Below the pieces are notes generated by a model, which saw nothing but the letters and a program-made list of their open reading frames with translations, was not told the origin of the DNA and ran no database searches. Shown here one piece after another: positions 1 to 6,030 of a stretch of DNA of 8,843 bases. Location of the stretch: positions 1-8,843 of the forward strand of contig BBBL01000048.1 in the NCBI GenBank assembly GCA_001311545.1. Direction: 5' to 3'. Numbering within the stretch: position 1 is the stretch's first letter; every line of letters begins with the position of its first letter. The stretch comes from Thermus kawarayensis JCM 12314 (lineage in GTDB: Bacteria > Deinococcota > Deinococci > Deinococcales > Thermaceae). The position numbers and the translations under genes were made by a program.

Positions 1-566
1 CCCGGGCTCGGGGAGCCGCGCCTTCGGGTCTGGGGCCCGGGCGAGCTCCAGGGCCCTCCGGGCCATGCGGTCCAGGGGGGCCAGGGCCCTTCCCGCCAGG
101 AGGTAGCCCAGGAGGAAGGCCAGGCCCGTGGCGCCCGAGAAGGCCAAAAGGAGTACCCGTTCCACCCGGTCCATGGCCCGGTCGGCCCACTCCAGGGAGC
201 GCGCGGCCACCAGGAGGTAGCCCTCCCCCTCCAAGGCGCAGTAGCGCACCTCCTTTTGGCTGAAGCACCCCGCCCCTGGCGGGGCGGGCGGGGGAAGGGG
301 AGGGCCTTCCCGCGCCGCCACCTCTTTTCCCACCATCAGGAAGAGGGCCAGGTCCTTCGGGAAGGCCTCGGGCTCCTGTTCCAGGCGGAGCCCGTGGTTT
401 TCCTCGTTCACCAGGGGGCGGGCGAGGAGGAGGGCGTCCAGGAGCGTGGCGTCCAGGCGCCGTAGAGGGCGGACCTTAGGGCGTAGCGCAGGAAGAGGCC
501 GAGCCCTCCCAGGACCAGGCCCAGGAGGAGGACGTAAAAGAGGGTGAGGCGCAGGCGGAGGGTCAT
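1..566 (-). CDS. Sensor histidine kinase, N-terminal part (frameshifted, cut by window edge)
   Basis: This is the membrane sensor of a two-component system, whose kinase core lies beyond the left edge. The ATG (566-564) overlaps the response-regulator stop as ATGA, so the pair is translationally coupled. After correction 189 residues are visible: a short cytoplasmic start, TM1 at about residues 8-28, an extracytoplasmic loop of about 105 residues, TM2 at about 138-157, then a HAMP-like segment with A-P-L-D-R at about 163-167. The loop has a proline-rich stretch (about 89-97) and two cysteines (101, 110). The frame breaks near 456-460: as written it stops after 52 codons, but one missing base near a GGCGCC run restores an open frame to position 1. 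No H-box or ATPase motif falls inside the window, so the kinase call rests on gene order and on the TM-loop-TM-HAMP layout. The signal it senses cannot be told. Confidence 0.8.
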
Positions 567-1216
567 CCCAAGAAGGTGTAGCCGAGCCCCCGCTCCGTGC
601 GGATGGCGTCTTCGGCGAGCTTCTTTCTCAGGCGGTAGACGTAGACGTCCACCGCCTTAGGGTCCACCCCCTCTTCTCCGGCCCAGACCTTTTCCAGTAG
701 CACCTCCCTCGGGTAGTGCCCCCCGGCGTTTAAGGCCAGGAAGGCGAGGAGGGCGAACTCCCGGCCCGAAAGCCGGACCTCCTTACCCTCCCAGTAGGCC
801 CGCCTGTTCTCCAGGTCCAGGGCGAGCCTCCCCCGGGCCACCAGGTTCTGCGCTTCCCCGTGGGCCCGGCGGAGAAGGGCCCGCACCCTGGCCCGGAGCT
901 CCCGCAGGTGGAAGGGCTTCACCAGGTAGTCGTCCGCCCCGCCCTCCAGGCCCTCCACCCGGTCCTCCACCTCCCCCCGGGCGGTGAGCATGAGGACGGG
1001 AAGCCGCCACCTCTCCCGGAGGCGCCTGAGGAGGGCGAAGCCGTCCATACCCGGAAGCATGACGTCCAGGACGGCCAGGTCGTAGGGGAAGGCTTCCAAA
1101 AGTCCCAGGGCTTCCTCGGCGCTTTCCGCCCAGTCCACGGCGTACCCCTCGGCCTCGAGGGCCTCCTTCACCAGCTCCCCCACCCGGGGGTCATCCTCCA
1201 CCATAAGGAGCCGCAT
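563..1216 (-). CDS. OmpR/PhoB-family response regulator
   Basis: This 217-residue cytoplasmic transcription factor is the usual length for the family and has no frame break. The receiver domain (about 1-118) shows the acidic pair D8/D9, the phospho-acceptor D51 in the motif VLDVMLPGMDG, T78 in the switch region and K100 in the LVKPF motif. The winged-helix DNA-binding domain (about 125-216) ends in the family's typical R-T-E-R-G-L-G-Y-T-F. The start is supported by a GGGAGGCGGG ribosome binding site and by the usual N-terminus MRLLMVEDD. The start lies inside the end of the PAP2 gene (26-nt overlap) and the stop overlaps the kinase ATG, so the three genes are co-transcribed. The regulator may act at the 11-bp repeats upstream of the operon (inference). 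Its specificity cannot be told from sequence. Confidence 0.97.
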   Translation of the reverse strand: MRLLMVEDDPRVGELVKEALEAEGYAVDWAESAEEALGLLEAFPYDLAVLDVMLPGMDGFALLRRLRERWRLPVLMLTARGEVEDRVEGLEGGADDYLVKPFHLRELRARVRALLRRAHGEAQNLVARGRLALDLENRRAYWEGKEVRLSGREFALLAFLALNAGGHYPREVLLEKVWAGEEGVDPKAVDVYVYRLRKKLAEDAIRTERGLGYTFLG

Positions 1217-1838
1217 CCCGCCTCCCTAGGATAAGCCGGAGGCCCAGGAACCAGGCCAGGGTCAGGGCCCAGCCCGCCAGGACGTCCGAGGGGTAATGCA
1301 CCTGGAGGTAGAGCCGGGAGAGGCCTACCAGAAAGGCCCAGGGAAGGCCCAAGGCCAAGGTGAGCCGCGCCCCCCGTGGGCTTTTCTCCAAGAGCCAGTA
1401 GAGCCCCAGCACTAGGGAGAGGCTTGCCATGGTGTGGCCCGAGGGGAAGCTGAAGTCGTGCTCCGGGGCGAGCTGGGGAAAGAGGTGGGGACGGGGGCGG
1501 GCGAAGAAGTGCTTTCCGGCGAGGTTGAGGGCCTCGCTGCCCCCGAGGAGGAGCAGGAACCGGTACCAGGGAAGGCCTGCCCGCAAGGCCCAAAGCGTCG
1601 CCCCTATCGCGCTCAGGACCACCATGGGGAGGGAGGCGCTCTGGGTGAGAAGGTGGGCCAGGCCGTCAAGGAAGGGGGAGCGCAGGGCGTGAAGCCAGGC
1701 GAGGAGGGTCCGGTCTAAGGAAAACCCTTCCCGGCGGTACACGTCCTCGGCAAGCTCCACGAAAACCCCCAGGGCAAGGACCAGCCCCCCGTAGAGGAAG
1801 AGGGGCCGGGTCCAGGGGAGGAGGGTCTTGGTCCCCAT
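1191..1838 (-). CDS. PAP2-family membrane phosphatase
   Basis: This 215-residue integral membrane protein belongs to the PAP2/PgpB superfamily, which removes phosphate from lipid phosphates such as phosphatidate, phosphatidylglycerol phosphate or undecaprenyl pyrophosphate. All three catalytic motifs are present: K109-x6-R116-P117, P132-S-G-H135 (H135 is the likely proton donor) and S174-R175-x5-H181-x3-D185 (H181 is the likely nucleophile). Several hydrophobic helices flank them, with the active site expected on the outer face. It is intact. The ATG lies 6 nt after the upstream PepSY gene, with an AAGGA site that overlaps that gene's stop. The 3' end overlaps the response-regulator start by 26 nt. 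Being between PepSY and two-component genes suggests a role in envelope lipid turnover or stress. The exact substrate is not determinable. Confidence 0.95.
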   Translation of the reverse strand: MGTKTLLPWTRPLFLYGGLVLALGVFVELAEDVYRREGFSLDRTLLAWLHALRSPFLDGLAHLLTQSASLPMVVLSAIGATLWALRAGLPWYRFLLLLGGSEALNLAGKHFFARPRPHLFPQLAPEHDFSFPSGHTMASLSLVLGLYWLLEKSPRGARLTLALGLPWAFLVGLSRLYLQVHYPSDVLAGWALTLAWFLGLRLILGRRDAAPYGGG

Positions 1839-1844
1839 GGTCCT

Positions 1845-2344
1845 TTACTGCCCCGCAGGTCCAAGGCCCAGGAGGGCTCCGGTTTGGGCGTCCAGGATGG
1901 CCTGGCGCTTCCCCAGGTCTACCCGAAGCACGGGGCGGCCCCGCCACACCTGGTAAGCCACCTCCGCCACGGGTTCCTCGGTTCCGAGGGCTTTTTTTCG
2001 CCAGCCCGGCCGCTTCCAGGAAGGACACCCTGGGCGGAGCCTGGAGCCAGGACCGTTTGCCCAGGGCCTTCTCCTGAAGGGGCCTTTTCCCAAGAACCTT
2101 TCCGGAGAGACCGTCCACGTAGACCTGAACCAGAGTTCGTCCTCGCGCTAGATCCACGGCGTAGACGGGCTGGCCCTTGCGCCAGGAGAGGGAGACTTCT
2201 TCCGGCGGGGTGGGAACTGAGGTGGGTTTGCGCAATGCGGGCGGCTTCCGTGGGGCCCAGGCTGGGCCAGCTCTGGGCGATAGCCCACCCTAGGACCAAA
2301 AGCGCGGTGGTCAGCGAAGCTATCCTGGGGAGAAAGTTTCTCAT
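1845..2344 (-). CDS. Secreted double PepSY-domain protein (two frameshifts)
   Basis: This appears to be a small exported protein of two PepSY repeats, a domain found in peptidase propeptides and in sensor partners of two-component systems. As written the frame breaks twice. One extra C in a run of four (2207-2210) and one extra A in a run of seven (1992-1998) explain both breaks. The corrected product is 165 residues with a clean stop at 1845. It begins with a signal peptide or anchor (about 1-24, arginine followed by a hydrophobic stretch, then A-I-A-Q). Repeat one is about 31-85, ending V-Y-V-D-G-L-S-G-K-V. Repeat two is about 107-160, ending I-L-D-A-Q-T-G-A-L. The ribosome binding site is weak (TGGAG) and lies just past a hairpin. 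It precedes the PAP2 gene by 6 nt. A role as periplasmic modulator of the downstream kinase is inference. Confidence 0.75.
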
Positions 2345-2361
2345 GGTGCGCTCCAGAAATA

Positions 2362-2392
2362 ACCCCCCGGGAGGGGGTGCTTCCCGGGGGGT
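2362..2392 (-). terminator. Hairpin between the two PepSY genes (partial terminator or attenuator)
   Basis: A perfect 11-bp inverted repeat pairs 2362-2372 with 2382-2392 around a 9-nt loop. It is almost all G:C. On the minus strand it follows the first PepSY stop by 8 nt and is followed by TTATTT, a short and imperfect U-tract. It ends 17 nt before the next gene's ATG. It may lower transcription of the downstream genes relative to the first gene, or stabilise the 3' end of the first transcript. Confidence 0.55.
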
Positions 2393-2400
2393 CCAGGGGG

Positions 2401-2841
2401 TTAGTTCCCGTCCTCCGCGTCCTCCTGCTCGCCCTGGGCCTCGTGCTCCTCAACGGAGCCCTTTTCCTCCTGTCCGTACGCCTCCTTGTGGAGCACCTGG
2501 CCCGTGCCCGCGTCCACCTTCACCTCCTGGCCTGCCAGGACCACTTCCCAGACCAGGTAGCCGTTTTCCACCCCCAGCTGTACCCGGGTGGGGACGGCCT
2601 GGGTGCCCAGGGCCTGCTGGGCGGCGGCCACCGCCTGGTCGCGGGTCACCTTGGCCAGGCTCTGGTACAAGGCCGACTCCTGATCCTCACCCTGGGCCTC
2701 CTGGACGGGGATGGACCCCTGGTAGCCCGGGTTTTGGACGCCCTTCTGGACCTTTTCCGCCAGGCTTAGACCGGGGGCCGCCAGGGCCGTTGCCGCAAGA
2801 CCAATCGCCGTGAGCTTCCTCAAGGTAGCTTCGCTGAACAT
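2401..2841 (-). CDS. Secreted PepSY-domain protein with acidic C-terminal tail
   Basis: This intact 146-residue protein is first in the minus-strand envelope operon. The open frame runs further upstream to 2979, but the ATG at 2841 has a strong AGGAGG site 5-6 nt before it and opens a good signal peptide (about 1-28, hydrophobic core L-A-A-T-A-L-A-A-P-G, likely cut after S-L-A), so this start is preferred. A single PepSY domain occupies about 61-120, with the pattern D-Q-A-x-x-x-A then Y-L-V-W-E-V and K-V-D-A-G-T-G-Q-V-L. The last 27 residues (120-146) hold 11 Asp/Glu and may bind cations or basic peptides. It is probably periplasmic or cell-surface. With the next PepSY gene it likely feeds or damps the two-component system downstream (inference). 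Confidence 0.88.
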   Translation of the reverse strand: MFSEATLRKLTAIGLAATALAAPGLSLAEKVQKGVQNPGYQGSIPVQEAQGEDQESALYQSLAKVTRDQAVAAAQQALGTQAVPTRVQLGVENGYLVWEVVLAGQEVKVDAGTGQVLHKEAYGQEEKGSVEEHEAQGEQEDAEDGN

Positions 2842-2854
2842 GGTTGCCTCCTTC
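2842..2854 (-). promoter_or_regulatory. Strong ribosome binding site deciding the PepSY start
   Basis: The minus strand reads AGAAGGAGGCAAC directly before the ATG at 2841. It is the best Shine-Dalgarno match in the window and favours this start over the longer open frame that extends to 2979. Confidence 0.8.
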
Positions 2855-2901
2855 TGCCCCGGGGGCTTTTCCCCTTGGGCACCTCCAGAGTGGAGGGGGG
2901 A

Positions 2902-2919
2902 GGTAACACGGGGGTAAAA
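2902..2919. promoter_or_regulatory. Direct repeats 11 bp apart, candidate OmpR/PhoB-type operator
   Basis: GGTAACA (2902-2908) and GGTAAAA (2913-2919) are direct repeats whose starts are exactly 11 bp apart. On the minus strand they read TTTTACC then TGTTACC. Tandem half-sites of one helical turn are the known layout for dimers of OmpR/PhoB-family regulators, and such a regulator is encoded in the operon that starts about 60 bp away. Only two half-sites are seen and no convincing -10 follows on the minus strand. The divergent channel gene is another possible target. Confidence 0.4.
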
Positions 2920-2943
2920 GGTCTTCAGGCGGCGACCTGGCCT

Positions 2944-2971
2944 TTGGTGAGGCGGAGTTGCTTTATATACT
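2944..2971 (+). promoter_or_regulatory. Promoter of the MscS-type channel gene
   Basis: A good -10 element, TATACT (2966-2971), lies 6 nt before the ATG at 2978. A weak -35, TTGGTG (2944-2949), sits 16 bp upstream. The transcript would begin at or next to the A of the start codon, which fits the leaderless mRNAs common in this lineage. However, GGAGG at 2972-2976 could serve as a ribosome binding site if transcription started earlier. Confidence 0.55.
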
Positions 2972-2977
2972 GGAGGC

Positions 2978-3723
2978 ATGAGGCGTTACCTCGCCTACCT
3001 GGCCTTGGGTCTTCTTCTCCTTCTGGCCTTGCCACCCCTTCTGGAGGACCTAGGGGTAAAAAGCCTTGCCCGCTATTTGGGCCTGGTGTTTGTGCTGGCA
3101 GGTGGGCTTTTGGTGTACGCCCTCTCGGGCCTTGGGAGAAGGGCTTTGAACGGGGTAGGCCTTTCCCACCTGGCCCCTGGGGTTAGGATACTGGAAGCTT
3201 TGGGGTACGTGGTGGTCTTGGCTTTGGGCCTTTCTACCGCAGGCTACCACCCCACCGCCTTCCTGGCAGGGGGTGCTGTAGTGGGTGCGGTGGCGGGGCT
3301 CGCTGCCCAGGCGACTCTTTCCAACATTCTCTCGGGCGTGGTTCTTATGCTTTCTGGGGCCCTCAAGTTGGGGATCCTATACGGGCTCGCTCCTGGGCCT
3401 ACGGCGGGGTAGAGTACCGAGGCCGTGTGAAGGACATTACCCTGGTGCATACCGTTTTGGAGGGACCCCAGGGAGAGATACGGATCCCCAATGCCCGCTT
3501 TATGGACTCGGTTTTGGTTAGAGAGGAGGGTTTATCCCTTCAGGTTACGCTCCCGTCCGGGACAGCCTGGAAAGCGCTGGAACAGATCTTTCCCGTACGC
3601 TTTGAGCCCTTGGCCCTCAGCCCGGAGGGCCTACAGGGGGTCCTGTACTTAAGGGAGAAGGACCTGGACGCCGTTCTCGCCTGGACTCGGGGCCTAGCCG
3701 CCTCCCAGGCGCCCCAGGGTTAG
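2978..3723 (+). CDS. Small MscS-family mechanosensitive channel (one frameshift)
   Basis: This compact membrane channel is of the type that opens under membrane tension to release solutes in osmotic downshock. The frame breaks near 3355-3363, next to a GGGG run. One missing base joins an N-terminal frame (from ATG 2978) to the C-terminal frame ending TAG at 3721-3723, giving 248 residues. Helices lie at about 4-22, 32-53 and 70-88. The pore helix (about 93-126) is rich in Gly/Ala and ends with Q111-A-T-L-S-N116, the family's Q-D-T-L-G-N motif. After the break come P-Q-V-G-D, matching the family's R-P-F-x-V-G-D, then G-x-V-K-D-I-T-L and I-P-N-A-R-F of the beta domain. The large MscS C-terminal region is short here. 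G+C is about 60% in sampled stretches, against about 70% around it, suggesting a different history. It overlaps the convergent VIT gene by 30 nt. Confidence 0.85.
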
Positions 3724-4189
3724 CCCCACCAGGAAGACGAGACCCCCTCCCAGCACCACCTGGACCACCGTCCGGAGAAGGGGGCTTCGCATGAAGTGGT
3801 AGCGGATGTAGCGATGGCCAAAAGCTCCATGGCCACCACCACCGAGGCCAGGAAGAGGGCGGTCCGGACCTCGGGGATCAGGAAGGGAAGGGTGTGGAAC
3901 ATGCCGCCCAGGAAGGTGGCCAGGCCCGTGACCCCGCCCCGCAGGACAGGGTGGCCGCGCCTGTGACCTTGCCGTCATCGGAAAGGGCCTCCGCCAACCC
4001 CATGGAGAGGGCGGCCCCCAGGGCGGCCGCCAGGCCTACCAGAAAGGCGTCTTGGGAGCGCTGGGTAAGGCCCGCGGCGGCGAAGATGGGGGCCAGGGTG
4101 GAAACGGAGCCGTCCATGAGGCCGAGGAGGGCGGGCTGGACGATCTGGAGGACGAACCGCTGGTCCTTTGGTGGAGAGGAGAGCCGCAT
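3694..4189 (-). CDS. VIT/MbfA-type iron transporter, membrane domain only (two frameshifts)
   Basis: This membrane protein of the VIT1/CCC1 superfamily, which moves Fe2+ or Mn2+ across membranes, most resembles the C-terminal domain of the iron exporter MbfA. Two missing bases (near 3957-3961 and 3810-3813) explain three frame segments. The corrected protein has 165 residues. Recognisable blocks are D26[10 protein letters not shown], the motif M63[14 protein letters not shown] (E67, D71 and D72 are possible metal ligands), H99-T-L-P-F-L-I-P, M121-E122-L and a final helix V-L-G-G-G-L-V-F. MbfA has an N-terminal ferritin-like domain; this protein has none, its start being set by a promoter 6 nt upstream. 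The start has no Shine-Dalgarno site, suggesting a leaderless message. Iron is inferred from the family; manganese or other metals are possible. Confidence 0.8.
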
Positions 4190-4195
4190 GGGACC

Positions 4196-4224
4196 ATTTT
4201 GGCAGCGCGGAACTTATATTGCAA
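4196..4224 (-). promoter_or_regulatory. Promoter of the VIT-type transporter gene
   Basis: On the minus strand, TTGCAA (-35, 4224-4219) and CAAAAT (-10, 4201-4196) are separated by 17 bp. The -10 ends 6 nt before the ATG at 4189, so transcription would start at the start codon. The gene lacks a Shine-Dalgarno site, which supports a leaderless message. The region is much more AT-rich than its surroundings. Confidence 0.55.
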
Positions 4225-4226
4225 GT
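4212..4226. promoter_or_regulatory. Imperfect palindrome over the VIT promoter, candidate metal-regulator operator
   Basis: ACTTATATTGCAAGT is a 15-bp imperfect inverted repeat (ACTT...AAGT, 5 of 7 pairs matched). It covers the proposed -35 element, a place where a repressor would block RNA polymerase. Given the gene, a Fur- or DtxR-like metal regulator is the natural candidate, but the site does not match a textbook consensus closely. Confidence 0.25.
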
Positions 4227-4237
4227 AGTTATTACTC

Positions 4238-4588
4238 TCATATGATGCCCAGGAGGCTGAGCCCCAGGAGCCCCAACACCCACAGGGCCACGCCCGCATA
4301 GAGCCAGTCGCCTTCCCGGGCGAAGAGCACGAGGGAGAGGGCCACGCGGGCCACAGGGGTCAGGACGAGGACCTCGAGGCCAAGCTGGACCAGGGCGAGG
4401 GCCTCCCCCCGGGCCGCCCGGAAGACCAGGGCCAAGGGGCTCCAGTCCCCTGGGCCGGGGGGGCTGGCCAGGACCTGGGCTACGGGTTCTGCTCCCCGCG
4501 CGGCGAGTTCCCAAAGCCCCCCGGTGAGGACAAGGAGGGCTGCCAGGAGGACTCCTCCCCGCAACACCAGGCTTAAGAGGAGCGCCAT
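4238..4588 (-). CDS. DUF1634 membrane protein (TauE/SafE partner)
   Basis: This intact 116-residue protein matches the DUF1634 family, of unknown biochemical role. Helix one is about 7-31. A short loop with P-P-G-P-G-D follows. The conserved block [20 protein letters not shown] falls in about 67-86, with L-F-A-R-E-G-D-W at about 88-95 before the last helix (about 96-115). The ATG is 3 nt after the TauE/SafE stop (TGA GGG ATG), so the two are translationally coupled. DUF1634 genes are commonly found next to TauE/SafE permeases, so it is probably a small accessory subunit. It is the last gene of the five-gene operon; the following VIT gene has its own promoter. Confidence 0.88.
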   Translation of the reverse strand: MALLLSLVLRGGVLLAALLVLTGGLWELAARGAEPVAQVLASPPGPGDWSPLALVFRAARGEALALVQLGLEVLVLTPVARVALSLVLFAREGDWLYAGVALWVLGLLGLSLLGII

Positions 4589-4591
4589 CCC

Positions 4592-5426
4592 TCACCCCCA
4601 AAGCCCTTGGGCCACCATCTCCAGGCCCAGGAGGACGATGACCCCGGTGAAGAGGAGCCTAAGCCCGGCCACCTTGGCCCCTGGCAGAATACGGGCGCCC
4701 AGGAGGGCACCTGCCAGCACCCCCAGGACCACGGGGAAGGCCAGGTCCGGATGGATGAAACCGTTTTTTTAAGTAGATGCCGGCGCTGGCGGCGGCGGTG
4801 ACCCCGATCATGAAGTTGGAGGTGGTGGTGGAAACCTTGTAAGGGAGCCCCATGACCCGGTCCATGGCCAAGACCTTCACCGCCCCGGAGCCGATGCCGA
4901 GGAGGCCCGAGAGGACCCCCGCCACCCCCATGAGGAGGAAACCGGGAAGGACCCGTTGGACCGATAGGGGACAGGTCCCCAGGGACCTGGGTAGGTGCTG
5001 GGAAGGCGCAGGCGTACCGCCAGGGGATCGGAGGGCCCAGGGTCGGGATACCCCTCCCGCTCCCGGTGCCTGAGCCCCGTGTAGGCGGCGTGGAGGAGAA
5101 CCAGGCCGAAGAGGGTGGCCACTGCCCGGTGTGGCAGCAAGGCGGTGAGGGTGGCCCCCGCCACCGCTCCTAGGGTGGTGGCCACCTCCAGGAGCATGCC
5201 CACCCGCAGGTTGGTGAACCCTTCCCGCACATAGGCCGCCGCCGCCCCGCTGCTGGTGGCGATGACCGAAACCAGAGAGGCCCCCAGGGCGAGCTTGAGG
5301 TCCACGCCGAAGAGGAGGGTGAGCATGGGCACCAAGACCACGCCGCCTCCCAGCCCCGTAAGCCCCCACCAGCCCTGCTCCAGCGCTCCCCAGAAGCACG
5401 AGGAGGGCGAAGTCCAGATAGCTCAT
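4592..5426 (-). CDS. TauE/SafE-family permease (three frameshifts)
   Basis: This is a membrane transporter of the TauE/SafE family, members of which export sulfite, sulfoacetate or related sulfur compounds. Three breaks explain the split frames: an extra base in a run of five (5363-5367), a missing base near 4985-4997, and an extra A in a run of seven (4764-4770). The corrected product is 277 residues. The family's two internal repeats are visible: G21-L-T-G-L-G-G-G-V-V-L-V-P and G174-L-L-G-I-G-S-G-A-V-K-V. The second is followed by S199-T-T-T-S-N-F-M-I-G-V-T, also conserved. A charged, poorly conserved linker lies at about 118-155. The stop is 3 nt before DUF1634 and the start 9 nt after the Rieske gene. 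The substrate is not determinable; sulfite is the usual guess. Confidence 0.87.
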
Positions 5427-5435
5427 GCCCCGAAT

Positions 5436-6028
5436 CTACCCCAGGACCCCCACGGGGCCGCTGAAGGGACCCGAGACCACGAGCTTGCCGCCCTCGGCCT
5501 TCACGGGGAGGAGGGGAAGGGGCCTAGGGGGTGGGCCTCCCGCCACCTGGTCGGTGTAGGGGTTGTACTCCCCCCCGTGGCAGGGGCACTGCATGATCCC
5601 CTGCTGGTGCCATAGGCTCACGATGCACCCCAGGTGGGTGCAGACTGCCGAGTAGACCACCACGTCCCCCGCCGCATACCGGGCCACCTCCGGGGCCAGG
5701 CGCCTTGGGTCCAGGCGGAGCACCAGGAGGGTGCTCTTGGGGTCCCCGCTGCGCACCACCCGGTCTTGGGGTCCATGGGGTAGGCGAGGAGGAAGGGCCC
5801 CCCGAGGGGGAGGGAGGCCGGGTCCAGGGGTTGCCCCTGGGTGTGCCCGGTGGCGTGGACCAGGATGTCCCCCACCTGGGGGGGAAGCCGGTCGGGGCTT
5901 TGGCTCGCCCTGGGGACGAGGTCCTTGGCCACCAAAAGGGCCGAAAGGGTAGCGAAGCCGATGCTGGTGCCCATAAGGGCGAGCATTAGGCGCCTTTCCT
6001 GCTTGAGCTTAGGGTCTTCCTGTTCCAT
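5436..6028 (-). CDS. Membrane-anchored Rieske [2Fe-2S] protein (one frameshift)
   Basis: This electron-transfer protein has an N-terminal anchor (about 14-35, preceded by E-R-R) and a periplasmic Rieske domain. A missing base near 5756-5763 splits it; corrected length is 197 residues, about that of cytochrome bc1-type Rieske proteins. Cluster ligands are C130 and H132 in box one (CTHLGC, 130-135) and C148 and H151 in box two (CPCHGG, 148-153). C135 and C150 would form the usual disulfide. The tail runs G-G-P-P-P-R-P-L-P then P-V-K-A-E-G-G-K-L. The disulfide favours a high-potential bc-complex type over a dioxygenase ferredoxin. No cytochrome b or c gene lies in the window, so whether it serves a bc complex or another oxidoreductase is open. 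An AAGGAGGG site lies inside the end of the GH15 gene, 2 nt upstream. Confidence 0.92.
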
Positions 6029-6030
6029 GG

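Noticed and set aside
1884..2813. Long plus-strand open frame of 309 codons
   Set aside because: It is opposite the two PepSY genes, is rich in Pro/Arg/Gly as expected from antisense of GC-rich coding DNA, and has no domain or ribosome binding site.
2858..2868. Near-palindrome GCCCCGGGGGC upstream of the first PepSY gene
   Set aside because: It is low-complexity GC sequence without a U-tract or a partner site, so it is not supportable as a terminator or operator.
2882..2896. Small palindrome CCTCCA-GAG-TGGAGG upstream of the first PepSY gene
   Set aside because: It is short, lies in a G-rich stretch where such matches arise by chance, and has no clear relation to a promoter element.
2401..2979. 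A longer 192-residue start for the first PepSY gene
   Set aside because: The extra residues are unlike a signal peptide and cross the promoter of the divergent gene, whereas the ATG at 2841 has a strong ribosome binding site followed by a clear signal sequence.
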